From: Sparassis latifolia
Lineage: Eukaryota > Basidiomycota > Agaricomycetes > Polyporales > Sparassidaceae
Assembly: GCA_018466975.1 (NCBI GenBank)
Contig: CM031562.1
Coordinates: forward strand, 3,534,001 to 3,598,000
DNA length: 64,000 nt
Reading direction: 5' to 3'
Shown: piece by piece, positions 29,572 through 42,275 of the stretch
How positions within the stretch are numbered: the first letter of the stretch is position 1
Layout: the number at the start of each line of letters is the position of its first letter
Notes under the pieces: generated by a model
What the model was told of the DNA's origin: nothing
What the model saw: only the letters and a program-made list of their open reading frames with translations
Databases searched by the model: none
Program-made: the position numbers and the translations under genes

Positions 29572-32110
29572 ATGCAAGATGGAAGAGCACCTCGCATTAA
29601 GAATCGCGCGCCCGCAGCATTTCAAGTAACAGCCGAACAACTGCTCCGAGATGCCCAAGAACGCCAGGAGTCCCAATTCCGCTCCCCAAGACAGCGCGTA
29701 GAGGACGTTGAAGAGCTGCATGAGTACCGAGGTAGAAAGCGGGAGGAATTCGAAAAGAGGATCAGACAAACCGGGGGAAACATGTACGTCCTCCTGCTTC
29801 CATCTCCCAAACAACGACGTGACCGTTTCAACAGCAAAGAATGGCTGCAGTATGGAAACTGGGAAGCAAGCCAAAATGAGTTTCCTCGGGCACGTTCTGT
29901 CTTTGAGCGAGCTTTGGATGTGGATCCACGAGACGTCAAACTGTGGCTCAGCTATACTGATATGGAGCTAAAGTCCCGCAACGTCCAGCATGCGCGCAAC
30001 CTCTTTGATCGCGCTGTCACTCTTCTCCCCCGCGTAGACCAGCTGTGGTACAGATACGCCTACCTTGAGGAGCTGCTCCAGAATATCCCCGGCGCACGGC
30101 AGGTATTCGAGAGATGGATGCAGTGGGAGCCGGATGACAAGGCATGGCAGGCATATATAAAGTTTGAGCAGCGTTATGAAGAACATGACCGGGCAAGCGC
30201 GATCTATGAGTCCTGGGTTGCAGTCCGGCCAGAGTCCCGTGTATGGGTCAAGTGGGGCAAATTTGAAGAAGAACGCGGTAATCTGACCAAAGCAAGAGAG
30301 GTATTCCAGACTGCCCTCGGGTGTTTTAGAGACGAAGAAGAGCAAATTGAGAACGCTCAGGCTGTATTCAGTGCCTTTGCAAAGATGGAGGCTCGGCAAA
30401 AGGAGTACGAACGGGCTCGTGTTATTTATAACGTAAATCAGCACTTTTCCTGGCGATTCGTTACTGAGCGGTCTGTAGTTTGCCTTATCGCGGCTTCCAC
30501 GATCAAAGTCAAACGCGCTCTACGCAGCGTATACGCAATTCGAGAAAGAGCACGGTACACGGGTTACTCTCGAAGCGACTGTCCTCGGTAAACGTCGTAT
30601 TCAATACGAGGAAGAGCTTTCGCGCGACAGTCGAAACTACGACGTATGGTTTAACTATGCAAGGTTGGAAGAAGGTGCCCTTCAAGATCTGCGAGGTGAG
30701 AATGCCACCGCAGAGGAAGAAGAGCAAGCATACGGCCGTGTGCGAGAGGTCTACGAACGAGCTATCGCTCAGGCTCCCCCTGGAAACGAGAAGCGGTATT
30801 GGCGACGCTACATCTTTCTATGGCTGAATTACGCTCTCTTCGAGGAGATAGAAACTAAGGTGAACCAGCTCTGCCTCTGCATTTCTTCCGGCTGACTTTT
30901 TGTGAGCATTACGCCCGGGCTCGCGAGGTATACCAAACCGCGCTCAAACTCGTTCCGCACAAACAGTTCACGTTCGCTAAGCTCTGGATTCTTTTCGCCC
31001 GCTTCGAAGTTCGACGCATGGATCTAGGAGCAGCAAGGAAGATCTTAGGGACAGGAATTGGGATGTGCCCTAAACAGGCACTCTTCAAAGGGTACATCCA
31101 GCTTGAAATCGACGTAAGCCTCCAGCCCTCTCACTATCCGTATGAGTCCAGACACCAACCACCTATTTGTAGCTCCGTGAATTCGACCGCGTACGCACAC
31201 TGTATGGAAGATACATAGAGGTAAGCCTTGTCCCCTCTTCCCGGTCCTTCTCTGAACCTGAAACCGTTATATACAGTATGACCCTACGAACTCCAGTGCA
31301 TGGATAAAATTTGCCCAGCTCGAATCGCAGCTCGGTGACTACGCCCGCGCCCGTGCGATATTCGAACTCGGCATTTCTCAATCGACGCTGTCGATGCCCG
31401 AGCTGCTCTGGAAGAAGTACATCGATTTCGAGGTGGAAGAGGGGGAGCGGGAGCGGGCGAGGGCGCTGTATGAGCGGCTTGTGGTATTGAGTGGGCACGT
31501 AAAGGTGTGGATATCATATGCTTTGTTTGAGGCTGAGTCGATGCCCGCGCCGAGGAGCACGTGGGAGGAGGATGAAGACGGAGAGACGGAGGTTAAGATG
31601 GTCGAAGGGAACGTTGATTTTGCGAGACGAGTATTCGATCGGGGGTACAAAGATCTAAAGTCGAAGAGTCTGAAGCGAGAGGTTCGTCCGTATTCTGTTT
31701 CCATCTGTACTCTTCATGCTCACAATTTTCTAGCGAATGGCTCTGTTATTGGTATGGAAAAATTCGAAGAAGAGCGCGGCACACCGGCAGACGTCGCCGA
31801 GGTTGAAGACATGATGCCCGTACCATGTGTGACACGGCGCGTTGATGAAGAGACTGGTCAATTCGTGGAAGGTACGTACGCGTACGTTCTGGCTCCCGTC
31901 CCTCAGCATTTCTCAGTCTCTGGAGCAGATGATGATATGTTGTTCAAAGATGAGGAGCGCCAATCAAACCCGACGTCGTCTAAGTTCTTGCAAGCGGCCC
32001 GTGAGTGGAAGAACGCCAAGAAGTCCGACGACGTACTGCCCCCAAGGCCCGAACTTGCTGTCGAGGCAGATGCTTCCAGCGATGTAGCCAGCTCGCACAC
32101 TGGCGATTGA
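29572..32110 (+). CDS. CLF1: Pre-mRNA-splicing factor Clf1/Crooked neck (HAT repeats)
   Basis: Scaffold protein of the Prp19-associated (NTC) complex, needed for spliceosome assembly in the nucleus. The start at 29572 gives [18 protein letters not shown], which matches the family N-terminus. Tandem HAT repeats follow, with signatures such as [60 protein letters not shown] and ALFEEIETK…[12 protein letters not shown]. Introns: 29784-29834, 30433-30478, 30860-30906, 31114-31172, 31221-31276, 31682-31733 and 31872-31916. At the sixth intron, homology predicts RMALLLVWK joined to FEEERGTP, but splicing there puts these in different frames (see findings). The rest is intact to the TGA at 32108-32110. 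The gene is single and bracketed by two direct copies of a ~970-bp repeat. Confidence 0.9.
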
Positions 32111-33435
32111 TCGGATTTGTTCAAGATAGTTATATAATCACACTGCCATCAAAGAATGTGAGCCAGTGAGCAGAGTCTATGGTTGACCGTGGACCATCAA
32201 CGTATTTGCATGCTGGAAACTGCTCATTAAGTTTGAGGAGACATGCTTGTAGTCACGATCCACGTAGGGGCATGCATACTTTGATCAAGTAGTGGACCAG
32301 TTAGCAGCATGAAGGATAGACGAACATATTCACGGTCCATAAGAATTCACAAACTGTTGCTCGCTGGACGATAGGACGACTCCGCTCTGGCTGTTCAACA
32401 GCTACTCATCAGGAAAATACAGTATATCTCTTTTTAACCTTTTTGAACTTTTTTTCTTACATTCATTGCTCAAAAAATAAATTCTGAGACCCTGAAAGAA
32501 TATGGCTTATGGGCCTTTCATCCTTATGTGTCTTATATAAGGCCATAAGCGTACTAAGTTGTGGTATAAGATCTAGAGATGTTTTCCTGATGAGTCATGA
32601 CTGAAGAGGACTCACCATCAAAACCACTAGCTCCCAATGCTAGTGACTTGGGCCTTCCACCAACCAAAACTATATAACACCAAAGAAGACATTACACAGA
32701 GCAGAAGTGAGAAACAGGTCTCCAGTGAGAAGTTAGCAGAGCATAAAGAGAGAAAAGCTATCACCCGCCCAGTAGTCTCCCAAAGCCAGACTGCAAAATC
32801 AGTCCTATGAGAGGTTGGAGGGACGGACTGATATAGCCCGCCCAGTCACAGGATCGGTAACTTGAAGTAGGGTTAGTAGGGTTAGGGTCGACCAATCAAA
32901 TGCCGAGTTTCCTTGAAAGTCTGTGGCTATAATTGTGACCGTCCTCCCCACATCAGCAAGGTCACTATTGGTCTGCCTTCGGGAGACTTAGTCTGTAGTA
33001 ACTTACTGGTAAACGGTCTCTTGTCGCTTTCTTGTAAGGCTCGTACCTGGGAAATTGTGAAGCGGTACGTGGATCCCCAGGCTTCCCTTGAGGCGGCTCT
33101 ATACTTTACGATGGCCCTGCAGCGTCCAGGAGTTTGCAAAAAAAAACAGGTCATTACCGTGGCGCAAGTTACGTTCGTCTAGTGCCTGGTCAAAGATGGT
33201 GTGAGGAACGCGAGCATTGGCAATCTAAAAGAATATCATCGGTGAGTATCGCCGATTGCCTGCCACAGAATGAATTAATGACAGTCTGAACGCTGTCGAT
33301 TATACCTAGGTGGAGTGCCCCAACACTCCGGGAGGATGTCAAGAAACGTCTGTTGCTGCCGTCTATGATTCTGGATTCGAGAGATTAGCGTATGTTTCAT
33401 TGCAATTGCGTGCCGAATACTTTTAGCTTGTGTAG
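32111..33435. other. Gene-free stretch with LTR-like block
   Basis: No gene supported. From about 32490 to 32880 the sequence has features of a solo LTR (CTTATATAAGG, later ACTATATAAC, purine-rich leader), but no matching second copy or target duplication was found. A short TAGGGTTAGTAGGGTTAGGG run lies near 32872. Confidence 0.35.
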
Positions 33436-34414
33436 TCCTAGACTCGTCCGCTCACTAGCTGATCTCCTCTGTAACATTGTGGCTTTGTCATGGACTGTGT
33501 AGAAGATGCAGCACGTTGACGCCGATCGCGCTACAATCCGGCAGGTGTTACGGTGATCTTGGTCGGTTTAATAACGATGAATATGCATTAATGCACGACC
33601 TTTCAGATATTCTCCGGCCAGACCCATCACAAGAAATGGGACTTCTCCAGTACGTGGACGGCAATGCAGCTTTGAAGTTTCAACATATTCTGGCTCCTGC
33701 CGAAGAAAGTATGGTAGAGTCAGACTGCTCAGTTACCCCGGTGCCATCTTTATAGAGCCGTCGTGTGTCCGGCTGATCAGATCGCATTCAAGTAGTGGGT
33801 AAGCATCCATGTTTGTTCTGCAGTGGACTGAATGGGCTCAAGGCTTGCAGGTCGGCTCTGGAGTGTCCACTCATGGGTGGTGCCCTCTTCAGCACGTTAC
33901 GTTGATCTGTGACTCGGAGATCAGTGCAACGCGTAGAGGAGGAGCAAGGACCGTTCCCGACATGCGTACGTCCATACCCATCTACTCTCCGGCCCTTCAC
34001 GTCGGTGAGACCGACTATCTGACCGCTAAGTAGCTCGCGAACCACGGCCTATCTGCTGGCCCCGTCCGAGTAGAACGAGTTTTATTCTCGCGGTTACGAA
34101 TCTCCGTCACTGACGTACTGGACCATGCGTTCTCCCTTGTGTCGTTAATGAAAGCTATCGGACAGTGGTTGTCAAGTCAAGCAAGGTTCGGGTTTCCCTT
34201 GTCCTCTAGGAAGGGTAAGAAGGCCGTTATCCGAATCATTGACGCGAGACGAGGGCGATTCCGGGAAGGACCCGCTCCACCGCGCGTTCCTCTTGCGGCG
34301 TCAGAACCCCGTACCTGTTGATCCTCGTTGACAGTTCCAGTCTGCTTCTCAATGGCCGTCGTCATGTTCGCGTTCTCGTTGCGGTCTATAGCCCTGGATT
34401 CACCTAGTTTTTTC
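33436..34414 (+). repeat. ~970-bp direct repeat, copy B
   Basis: Second copy of the block at 27537-28505, same orientation. Together the copies frame a 4.9-kb interval containing CLF1. Confidence 0.88.
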
Positions 34415-37400
34415 TTTTACGCGTCCATGCATTGCGCTTCAGGGCACAGACCACGCGCTGGAAGGCGAACTGTCTGCTGTCGGGGCAGATTCTCGGCCAT
34501 CGATGGGAGGCGTGTGAAAGCAGGACATGTTCGTGACTGAGTGTGCACTGCATGGGTGTCCTCATGTTCTATGCGAGAGTATTGCAGGTGTGTCTCGTGT
34601 TCTTTAGGTCTCTCTGGGGGTCACACTGTCCGCTAATTTTTCTGCATCACCGGTTTGAATTTTTGAAATTGACCTAGGAGAATATCTGCGTACAGCTTTC
34701 CTACTTCATACCCGTCGCCGCAAGGTCTCCAACGTATGACTATGCGTTGCGAATATACTCAGACTGCCAGAGTCCCCACATCAATTATTCCCGTACCTCT
34801 ATCACCTCTGGGGCAATTGTACCACTTGGGGTGGCATTTTGGGGTGTAATCATCGCGGCTCAGGATGTAACTTTAAAACTCCTAGCGAGCATAGACCTTG
34901 CCCTAGTCATGAATGCACAGGTCTACATGCATTTGCAAGCTCATCTAATTCCCGCTGAGAATCCATGCCAGAAAAACGAGGGTCTGGACTACGAGGCAGA
35001 TTCCTGCGCGAAATCACCCGTGCGCCGGTGCATAATGATCGGACTTCCATACCTCCGGCTGCTCTACTGGCGGGGCCACGGTGGCGCTCCCATGACAGAA
35101 TCAACTTCGAATTGTGCGTTTGCATTGAGCGCTGCCGAGAGCGCGTCGAAGGAACTGGCTCCCGATCGTGGCGCATGTGCCCCCAAGTTCCCCGTGCCTT
35201 GTTAGAATCCCAAGTTAGATTCTGAGCTCTAGGACTATGACGCGAGATTGGCGGGGTTGCCTCCATCTTCACTCCCCTCGTGAGACCTGTCTGGCTACGA
35301 TGGCGGGACGCCAACAATGCTGCTGATGCCTTCCAGGCTGTTGCGTCGCTTCTGCGTTCTATCGGATTGGTCATTGATTTCTCTGGACGTTGACACGCAC
35401 ACTTGCGCACCGTCCAAATTACCTTGCGGTGCATCGAGGGTGGTGTCCTTACGCACTCCTCGGACACCTCGGACTGCAAGTGCACAATCCCGTCCCGCGT
35501 TGCACAGCAAAGCATCGACTTACGGTTGCATGATCATCGTGATGGCGGACGTGTGTGTGGAGGGCTGCTGGAGTACTGGTCCACAACAACAGGATCTCGC
35601 ATCTGATCCGTCTTGCACCACGGGGATCTTCAATCGTGTTCCCGGAGATTTGCTCACTGTCCCGCATCTTATTTTGAGCTCTAGTTCTGGATGCCGTGTG
35701 CACTGTCATACATGCGCGTGGTCGTTCGCGGTTCTGCATCTTTGCGAGGCTCGGCACCTGTTGACACTCTCTAGGCGTCCATGTTCAAGGAAGCGACCAA
35801 ACGTGAGGAAATTCGGTGTGCACTATTACTTCTTTGATAATCGGGCGTCTACCAGTGCTCGCCCTGACGACGATATTCACATCGTCTACTGCACTTGTCT
35901 TCTCTGCCACCGCGCCGTGTTGACTTGACTTGGGCGCGCAAACTTTGTGCTGGCTAGTCCTCAAACCTGCATACTGCGCAGACGCATGACCCGCTGCGTT
36001 CACAATATGCACTCGATGAGCGCCCCGCTCCGCGCCTGTCGAGCCCCACATCCCGTCCGACATTCTTCTCTGCGAAACGTACCCCAGCTGCAGCGCACCG
36101 ACTGTCCGTGGGGCGCCGCGGGGCGCTAGCCAGTGCCCGTGGCACTTTACTACCTTCAAATTCTTACTATCTGCGAGACTGGAGTTCGCGGGTCCAACCG
36201 CATCATGATCGATGCATGATCTGCCTCGCGAGCCGGACAGAGCAGTGCGCTACCGGTGGCCGTACGGTGCGCCATCGGCAGCTCTGCTCGCTAGCATGCA
36301 GGTAAAGACGTCGGTGCACATCGCGCGCCTGGGCGGGTACGACGGCTGTTTCGGGCGGTCGTATACACCCGCTGCACGGTCGGTTGCCGTTCGCGGGGAC
36401 GGAATCTTGATTGACGTAGAGCGGCGGGTGGTTACACATACGCTGCGGTTCACTAGCAAGTTATGAGTAAACTAACATGGAATGGTGGACCGCGGCCGAG
36501 CGCCTAGGCGTGCCCGCCGCTTTCTAAGATATGAGGCTGATGTTGAGGCGGTGTCGCGCATGTGCAACCTAGAACCGTGATAGTATGGTACGCCTCCTCA
36601 TGTGTGCGCTCGGGAGTCTGGGATGCGCATGGTAGTATACACGCGGCGTAATTTAATTCCTAACGCTTTACAGCGACGTGATCGGGGACGTAGAGTAAGC
36701 TCAGACGCGCACGGGAACTGTATAATTGTTATCAAGATCTTCTAAAGCTTCCAACGCCCAGGGGTCGAGTCATGGCAGGTCAGGAGAACGTTCGCAGCAG
36801 CGGCAGGGCCCGTTAGGAGGCATTACGAACCCTAGCGGATATAGCACGAACGCGAGCAGTGGTACCGTTAGGGCAAGTGTTGTTCTCGCCGGAGAAGACA
36901 TGACGAACAATAGACTTCAGGTGGGCATCCTCGCAGTTCAAGAAGTATAATCATGTGAGTGATAGAAGAGCTCTGTCCTGGCACTGCCCCACAGCGCGCC
37001 GTCGAAGAACTGATCATTGTCACGAACCGGGCTAGCTGCCTCTCGAATCATGTTGGAGAGTTAGATTTATTAGATAGAACGGACGACAGCCACGCCACGC
37101 AGAGTGTGTTGTTTTCATCTCTGCTAAGCTGCATCACTCCGCACACGCGGGGCGGGAGGATCGAATCTCTTAGTTCGCCTCGACGGAGGGGACAAAGATC
37201 TCAGACTCCCTGCTGGATTCTGACACTCCGTTAAAAGTACGCACCGCTGTTCAGATCACCCGGTGCTAGCGCTGATTGATCGTCACGCTACAATAGCTGA
37301 GCAGTGCCGCGAGCTCTGTCTACTGTGTCCTGCGGAGCGTTACAGGACGCGCTTCTTCACGAAATGCAGCAGTCGCGAGCAGGACGCGTCATGTCCGCGT

Positions 37401-39060
37401 ATGGTATGTCTAGTCATGTCGCAACTGCGTCCGAGAGAGGACCTGGTTAAAAAGGTACGGTGCTAGTGCCGGAAGTTTGTTTAGAGCGCCTTGTTTGTAA
37501 GCTGGAGGGAGTCGCTCCCGCAATGTAGGGTATCAAGAACGCACGGATAGAGGGTCAAATGATGACACGCGGCATGTATATGTGATATCCTGGCAAGCAC
37601 ACAAGAATGACGTTGATGAGGTCTCGGTTTTCCCTTTTTCCTATGCTCTCCATTATTATACACATCACAGACTCCCACTGTTGACACCACTTCCCCACAC
37701 CCGAACAACGTAGTACTCATGAGACACCGCTGCTTTCATGGCAGCAAGGACAATTTTTCATTTCGACAACCCCTTACCAGCACGTATTTACCTACGTTAG
37801 AGACTGTTCCTTGGCGCACTTGATCGCCTGCTTGCAGTATAAATACACAGATTTTCATCATCATCACACAAGACGTACGCGCATCAGGGCTTTGACAGCC
37901 ATAGCCTTTGGAGAAGACGCGCCGGGCCCATCAAACCGTAAAGCGGAGTGTGCATCATGCAACGAGGAAGAAGAAGAGCGGGCACGCCCGGTCAAGGAGA
38001 TAGGGAGGATAAAGACTCATAATATTCTGCAGCTTCGCTCTGCGCGAAACGATGGCATCCTTCATGCTTCTCGAGGCGTTGCAGATGCCGAGAGAAGGGT
38101 CGCGGACAACTTCCGAATTGAGACGGTCCTCTGAGAGAAAAAAGCCACACCGAGCTGCCGAAGGAGAAAATGACGAGTCCGGGAAATAGTTAAACTTTGG
38201 TCCGCCGCTGCATGCCGAGAACATTATTACCACGACCTCCGGGACCGCGCCTGTCGGGAGTCGGCTCGGCGACTTGCGCCATGTGCTTTTGCATAGACGC
38301 CGAGGGCGTACCTGGGACTCATCGACAAGCATCGATCCTGCATACACGAGCTCGATATAACGGTCTGGAGAGTTGCGAAGATACAAGAAGAGAGCCTAGA
38401 GAGTGGGCGGCAGATAGTGCGCCGCAAGGGGACGGCTCGACTATAATGATCGTGCGCGGATCCGGACGGTGAGGTAACAGGGAAAAACAGCAGCTTATCT
38501 GGGTAAACTCCGAGCTGGCTCGGAAGTTGGTTTAAATCTAGAGTTTGACCGGTGAAACGAATATGAGAGACTCCACGGGGAGATGGCTGGCGTATTCATC
38601 GTGCAAAACAGTGGCACTGCCTTGCGAGCATGCGAGATGGACTCTGGAGCAAACTGAGATGTTTTTTGGCTCGAGTAACGTCGTTCGGGAATGATTGGCC
38701 GTGGTGGGACCGAGGACATACAAACATGATGGCACGCGCCGTTCTCTGTCGGAACTGGCCAAGCAGTGCCGGCGCTTGCTGGGGTGCTCGGATCCGTCTA
38801 CCCCGCGAACCAGATTTGCTACAAGTACTGTCTCGTTCTTTCATAATGCCCTGCCTGTGCCTCTCTTGATTTCTTCACTTCATCTGTTCGAGTCGCAGTC
38901 GTATCGTTCAACGACGTGCCCACCGCCGCCGCCGCCATCCTTTCCAACCTGGCAGCCGGCTTGGACAGCGCTCACCCTCTTTAGCTTCTCCGCAGTTTTA
39001 CTTTCACAGCCTGCGCCGTCCCCGTGTCGCCCCTTTCCCAATTATTCTACTATTTTTGTA
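34415..39060. other. 4.6-kb stretch without a supported gene
   Basis: Many short ORFs on both strands, the longest at 35317-35928, but none has a recognisable domain, signal peptide or family-like composition. The last ~250 bp, with pyrimidine-rich tracts, probably belong to the promoter and leader of the Zn2Cys6 gene. Confidence 0.45.
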
Positions 39061-41266
39061 ATGGCCGAGAAGCAGATCACAAACTCTTCCCCGGGACCGA
39101 GCTCCAGCACTCTCCAGAGAGGTGCGTCACCCCTCTCCCCCCTTGGCCACAATTGACCGCGATTCCGTTTAGGAAAGGCATGTTTACGCTGCAGAAAGCG
39201 CAAAATGGTGCGTGTTATTTTTTTCCTGTTTAGTCGCCGCGCACTCACACCCGTGCCGCAGAGGTGCGACGGCGCAAAGCCTGCTTGCCAGCAATGCGTA
39301 CGCGCGAAGAAGGCTGACGGCTGCGAGTACGACGATGGTAAGGGCAAAACCAGGACGCAGCTCATGCGCGAGCACATCGCACGTCTCGAGTCGAGGATAA
39401 AGGAGCTCGAGACCAACGAGACCTCTACCCCCTCCGTCACCCTCTTCGACCCTCATGCCCCTTCCCCCTACTATTCAGAGTCCTCCGGCTCCTCAAGCCA
39501 TGGCTCTCCAGGGAACATCAGCCTCTCGGCTTCCACGTCTCCGGTACCTTACGGTCCAGACGAGATTCGCTCGACCATGGTGAGCCCTCTGACGGTGAAG
39601 TATCCAGATATGGATTCTTCTTGGGAGGCACAATGGGACCAGATGACAGTGAGTCACCCCGAATCAAATGTCTTGTCTCTCAGACAGCAACTGAGTCCGA
39701 CGAGAACTTTGCCTCCGGTAGTCAGGTTAGCGATGCTTATAGGGCATCAGAGGAACCCCCGGTCGAACTTGCACAGATGTTGTACGATTGTTCTTGTTAT
39801 CGCACCCCGCTACGCCAGGCTGATGTTATGTACTGTACAGATTGGAACTTTTTCTCCCTCACCGGCATCAGTGTGGGTTGGAAGTCCATATCGGTCGTAT
39901 GCGCGAATCGCTCGGGCTTCCGCCATCGGAGCAGCGTCATCCAGCCCTGATGAACACCATCTACCTCTGGGCCTGCTACCTTTCACGGCCAGAATCTTTA
40001 TGTGAACATGAGCCCGTGTATTTGTCGCGTGCGCTCTCAGCGATGAACGAAGCCATTCAGTACCCGACAAAGGTCGTCGACATTATCCAAGCATCTTGTT
40101 TGCTTTCGATGTATTACCTCTCCAACGGCCGGCTCTTCGAAGGAAATTACTATGCGTCTGCTGCAGCGTCGCTCGCGTTGCAGTACCGGCTCCATCAGAT
40201 TGATTCGGACGAGCTCAGCGCACACCCAGGCATAGGCCTGTGGGAGCCCACTTTCAGTCTTGAACCGGAGAAGGACCCTATTGAGCGTGGAGAGCGAATT
40301 TTAACTTTCTGGCAGGTGTACAGTCTTGACAGGTGCTGGTCGGTCGCGCTTCGGCGGCCACCGATAATTCCGGACAACGACCATCCTTCGACACGTATCA
40401 CCACCCCATGGCCGCAGCGCATGGAGGAGTACGAATCGGTATGTGGTGCAAAGTTTACTTAGATGCCAGACTGAATTGGGGTCCGTTTTCAGGGCGATCT
40501 TGAAGGCAGCTCGGGCAACGGCACGATCTTCGATTTTCTAGCCCATCAGGCACAAACGTCGAGCCTCGTCGGAGGATTTTCGACGATTGCGCTTCGTGCC
40601 AAGGCTTCTGTGTTGTTCGAGGCCGCCGATCGGCTCTCTTCTAGTTTCATGCGTCGTAAGCAGCCTCCCACGTCTGGCTCTTCGCACACGCTGATATTCA
40701 AGGCCTCCGCCGCAACAGTTCCCGCATCGAACACGATGATGGACGAGTTCCGCGTCCTAGAGCATACGATTACGCGGTTCACCGCGACGCTGCTGCCCCT
40801 GCACCAGCTCAGCGCGGCGGTGCCCGAAGAGAAGTTCACGCTCATCGTCGTGCACAGCCTCGCCCACGCGGCTATGATCCACCTGCACGCCCCTTTCGTC
40901 GAGCGCGACCCCATCTCGCGCGAGAAGTGTGCACGCGCCGCGCGCGCGATGATGCTCGTCACGAAGCACATTGCGGAGTTGGACTTTGACTTTCTCGAAC
41001 CGATCGTCGGGGTGCGTCGTTCTTGACTATTCGGGTTATATTGAGATCTCACCCCAGATGCGGTGCCTGATATGCAGCCTTGCTGGCTCAGCGGTGCCAA
41101 AGTGCTTGAGTCCGAGCTCATACGCCTACAGGCGTCATGGCCCCCACCAAATATGATGGAGATTCGCGGGGAGCTCGGCGGTTTCCTCTTCGTTCTCACG
41201 AAACTCAGCGCTCGATTCCCGCTATTAGGCTCGTTGTCCTGCTCTCTGCTGCACGCGCACCTCTGA
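39061..41266 (+). CDS. Zn2Cys6 fungal-specific transcription factor
   Basis: Seven exons with introns 39122-39172, 39208-39261, 39649-39683, 39782-39840, 40439-40492 and 41012-41077; phases sum to a 628-residue protein. Residues about 21-56 form the binuclear zinc cluster, CLRCRKRKMRC then CDGAKPACQQC and a last Cys in DGCEY, spacing C-x2-C-x6-C-x5-C-x2-C-x8-C. A linker and short coiled coil follow (REHIARLESRIKELE). The middle holds the fungal-specific regulatory domain (IIQASCLLSMYYLSNGRLFE … LTFWQVYSLDRCWSVALRRP). It would bind CGG-containing DNA as a dimer in the nucleus; target genes cannot be read from the sequence. The third intron is only 35 nt. A further C-terminal exon after 41230 is possible. 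Confidence 0.85.
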
Positions 41267-42275
41267 TAGGTGTATTTGGCCGTAACAGGATACGAGGCAG
41301 CCAAGGTACAAAGCTCACTAGAGGGCAAGTAGACGGCCCTCCTTGCTACCTGGCAATATTCAACGGCATTGCATTTTCTCTCGCCCGCCTGCCCGGCGGG
41401 CAACGCAAGTACGGAATGACATTCATTGACGAACTTTCACGCTCGCTACCCCATTATTTGGTCACCCCGCTTCATTCGCTCACGTTTACGGACGCTTACG
41501 GATTAACGGACTCACATTCGGACTGGCCGTCACTGACTTGATTATGGACTTGTTACCACCACGGACCTTGCTTGCTGCTTGCGGACTACATGGATTATTC
41601 AGTGTCGGACATTCGGAGCGTCCGCTGGACTTTCTTATTCTTGGACTCCGCTCGGACTGGACCTTAGCATTTTTCTTCTGCTGCAATCCGCATCCAGACA
41701 TCTATTTGCATTCACATATTCGCACTTTGCAATCCGTACCGGTACCCTCTAGCCTCATACGTTTGTCATAGCTTTCTGCTCACGTACTTCCGGCTTAATG
41801 TTACTGTAGAACTAGACAGTCATAGTTTCCGCTTCCCCTACCCTATAATTGTAGTCAGTATATCCCCATTCTCGGGTAGTGTCGTGGTCGCTTCGTGATT
41901 TGTTTTCCCTTCCGCTTTCGTTGGCGTACTTTTCTTCCTTCGACTGACGGACGTTGACGTCCCCTCACACTAACGTTACTTACTTGCCCCTTGAGCCGGG
42001 ATTGATTATTCGAGCTAGCTCTCCTTCGACTTCGACCCAGGACTCTTTCTTTACTTAACTTTTTTTGACTTGGACAGTGCCGACTAGTTACCCTGAGTAT
42101 TGCGGAGTCACTAAAAGATGTACATTCCTGGCAGAGATGGACAAATTAAAACGTGAAGGACGTTCTGATCCTCCTCTGTGCTTGCTTCTCCTGTAGACTC
42201 GACTCTGGATCGTGGATGTTTTTGTGCCAGATATTCTGCAGGAGCGGTTCTAAACCGAGCAAAAGCTAGCGGTGG
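41267..42275. other. 3' intergenic region between convergent genes
   Basis: No coding region supported. The stretch 41480-41660 is rich in CGGACT / GGACTT words. It lies between the ends of the Zn2Cys6 gene (+) and the OB-like gene (-). Confidence 0.5.

Noticed and set aside
32594..32626. CTGATGAGTC string resembling the hammerhead ribozyme core
   Set aside because: The required GAAA box after stem II is missing (the sequence reads CTGAAGAGG); the string is better explained as one arm of a GAGTC…GACTC hairpin.
32868..32892. TAGGGTTAGTAGGGTTAGGG as a telomere remnant
   Set aside because: Only about three imperfect units; too short to separate from chance, and in the middle of gene space.
27537..34414. 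Reading the paired 970-bp repeats as LTRs of one retrotransposon
   Set aside because: The interval holds CLF1 and no gag/pol, and the repeats lack TG…CA ends.
35317..35928. 203-codon ORF
   Set aside because: Mixed composition without domain, signal or splice support; equally long ORFs occur on the other strand in the same GC-rich DNA.
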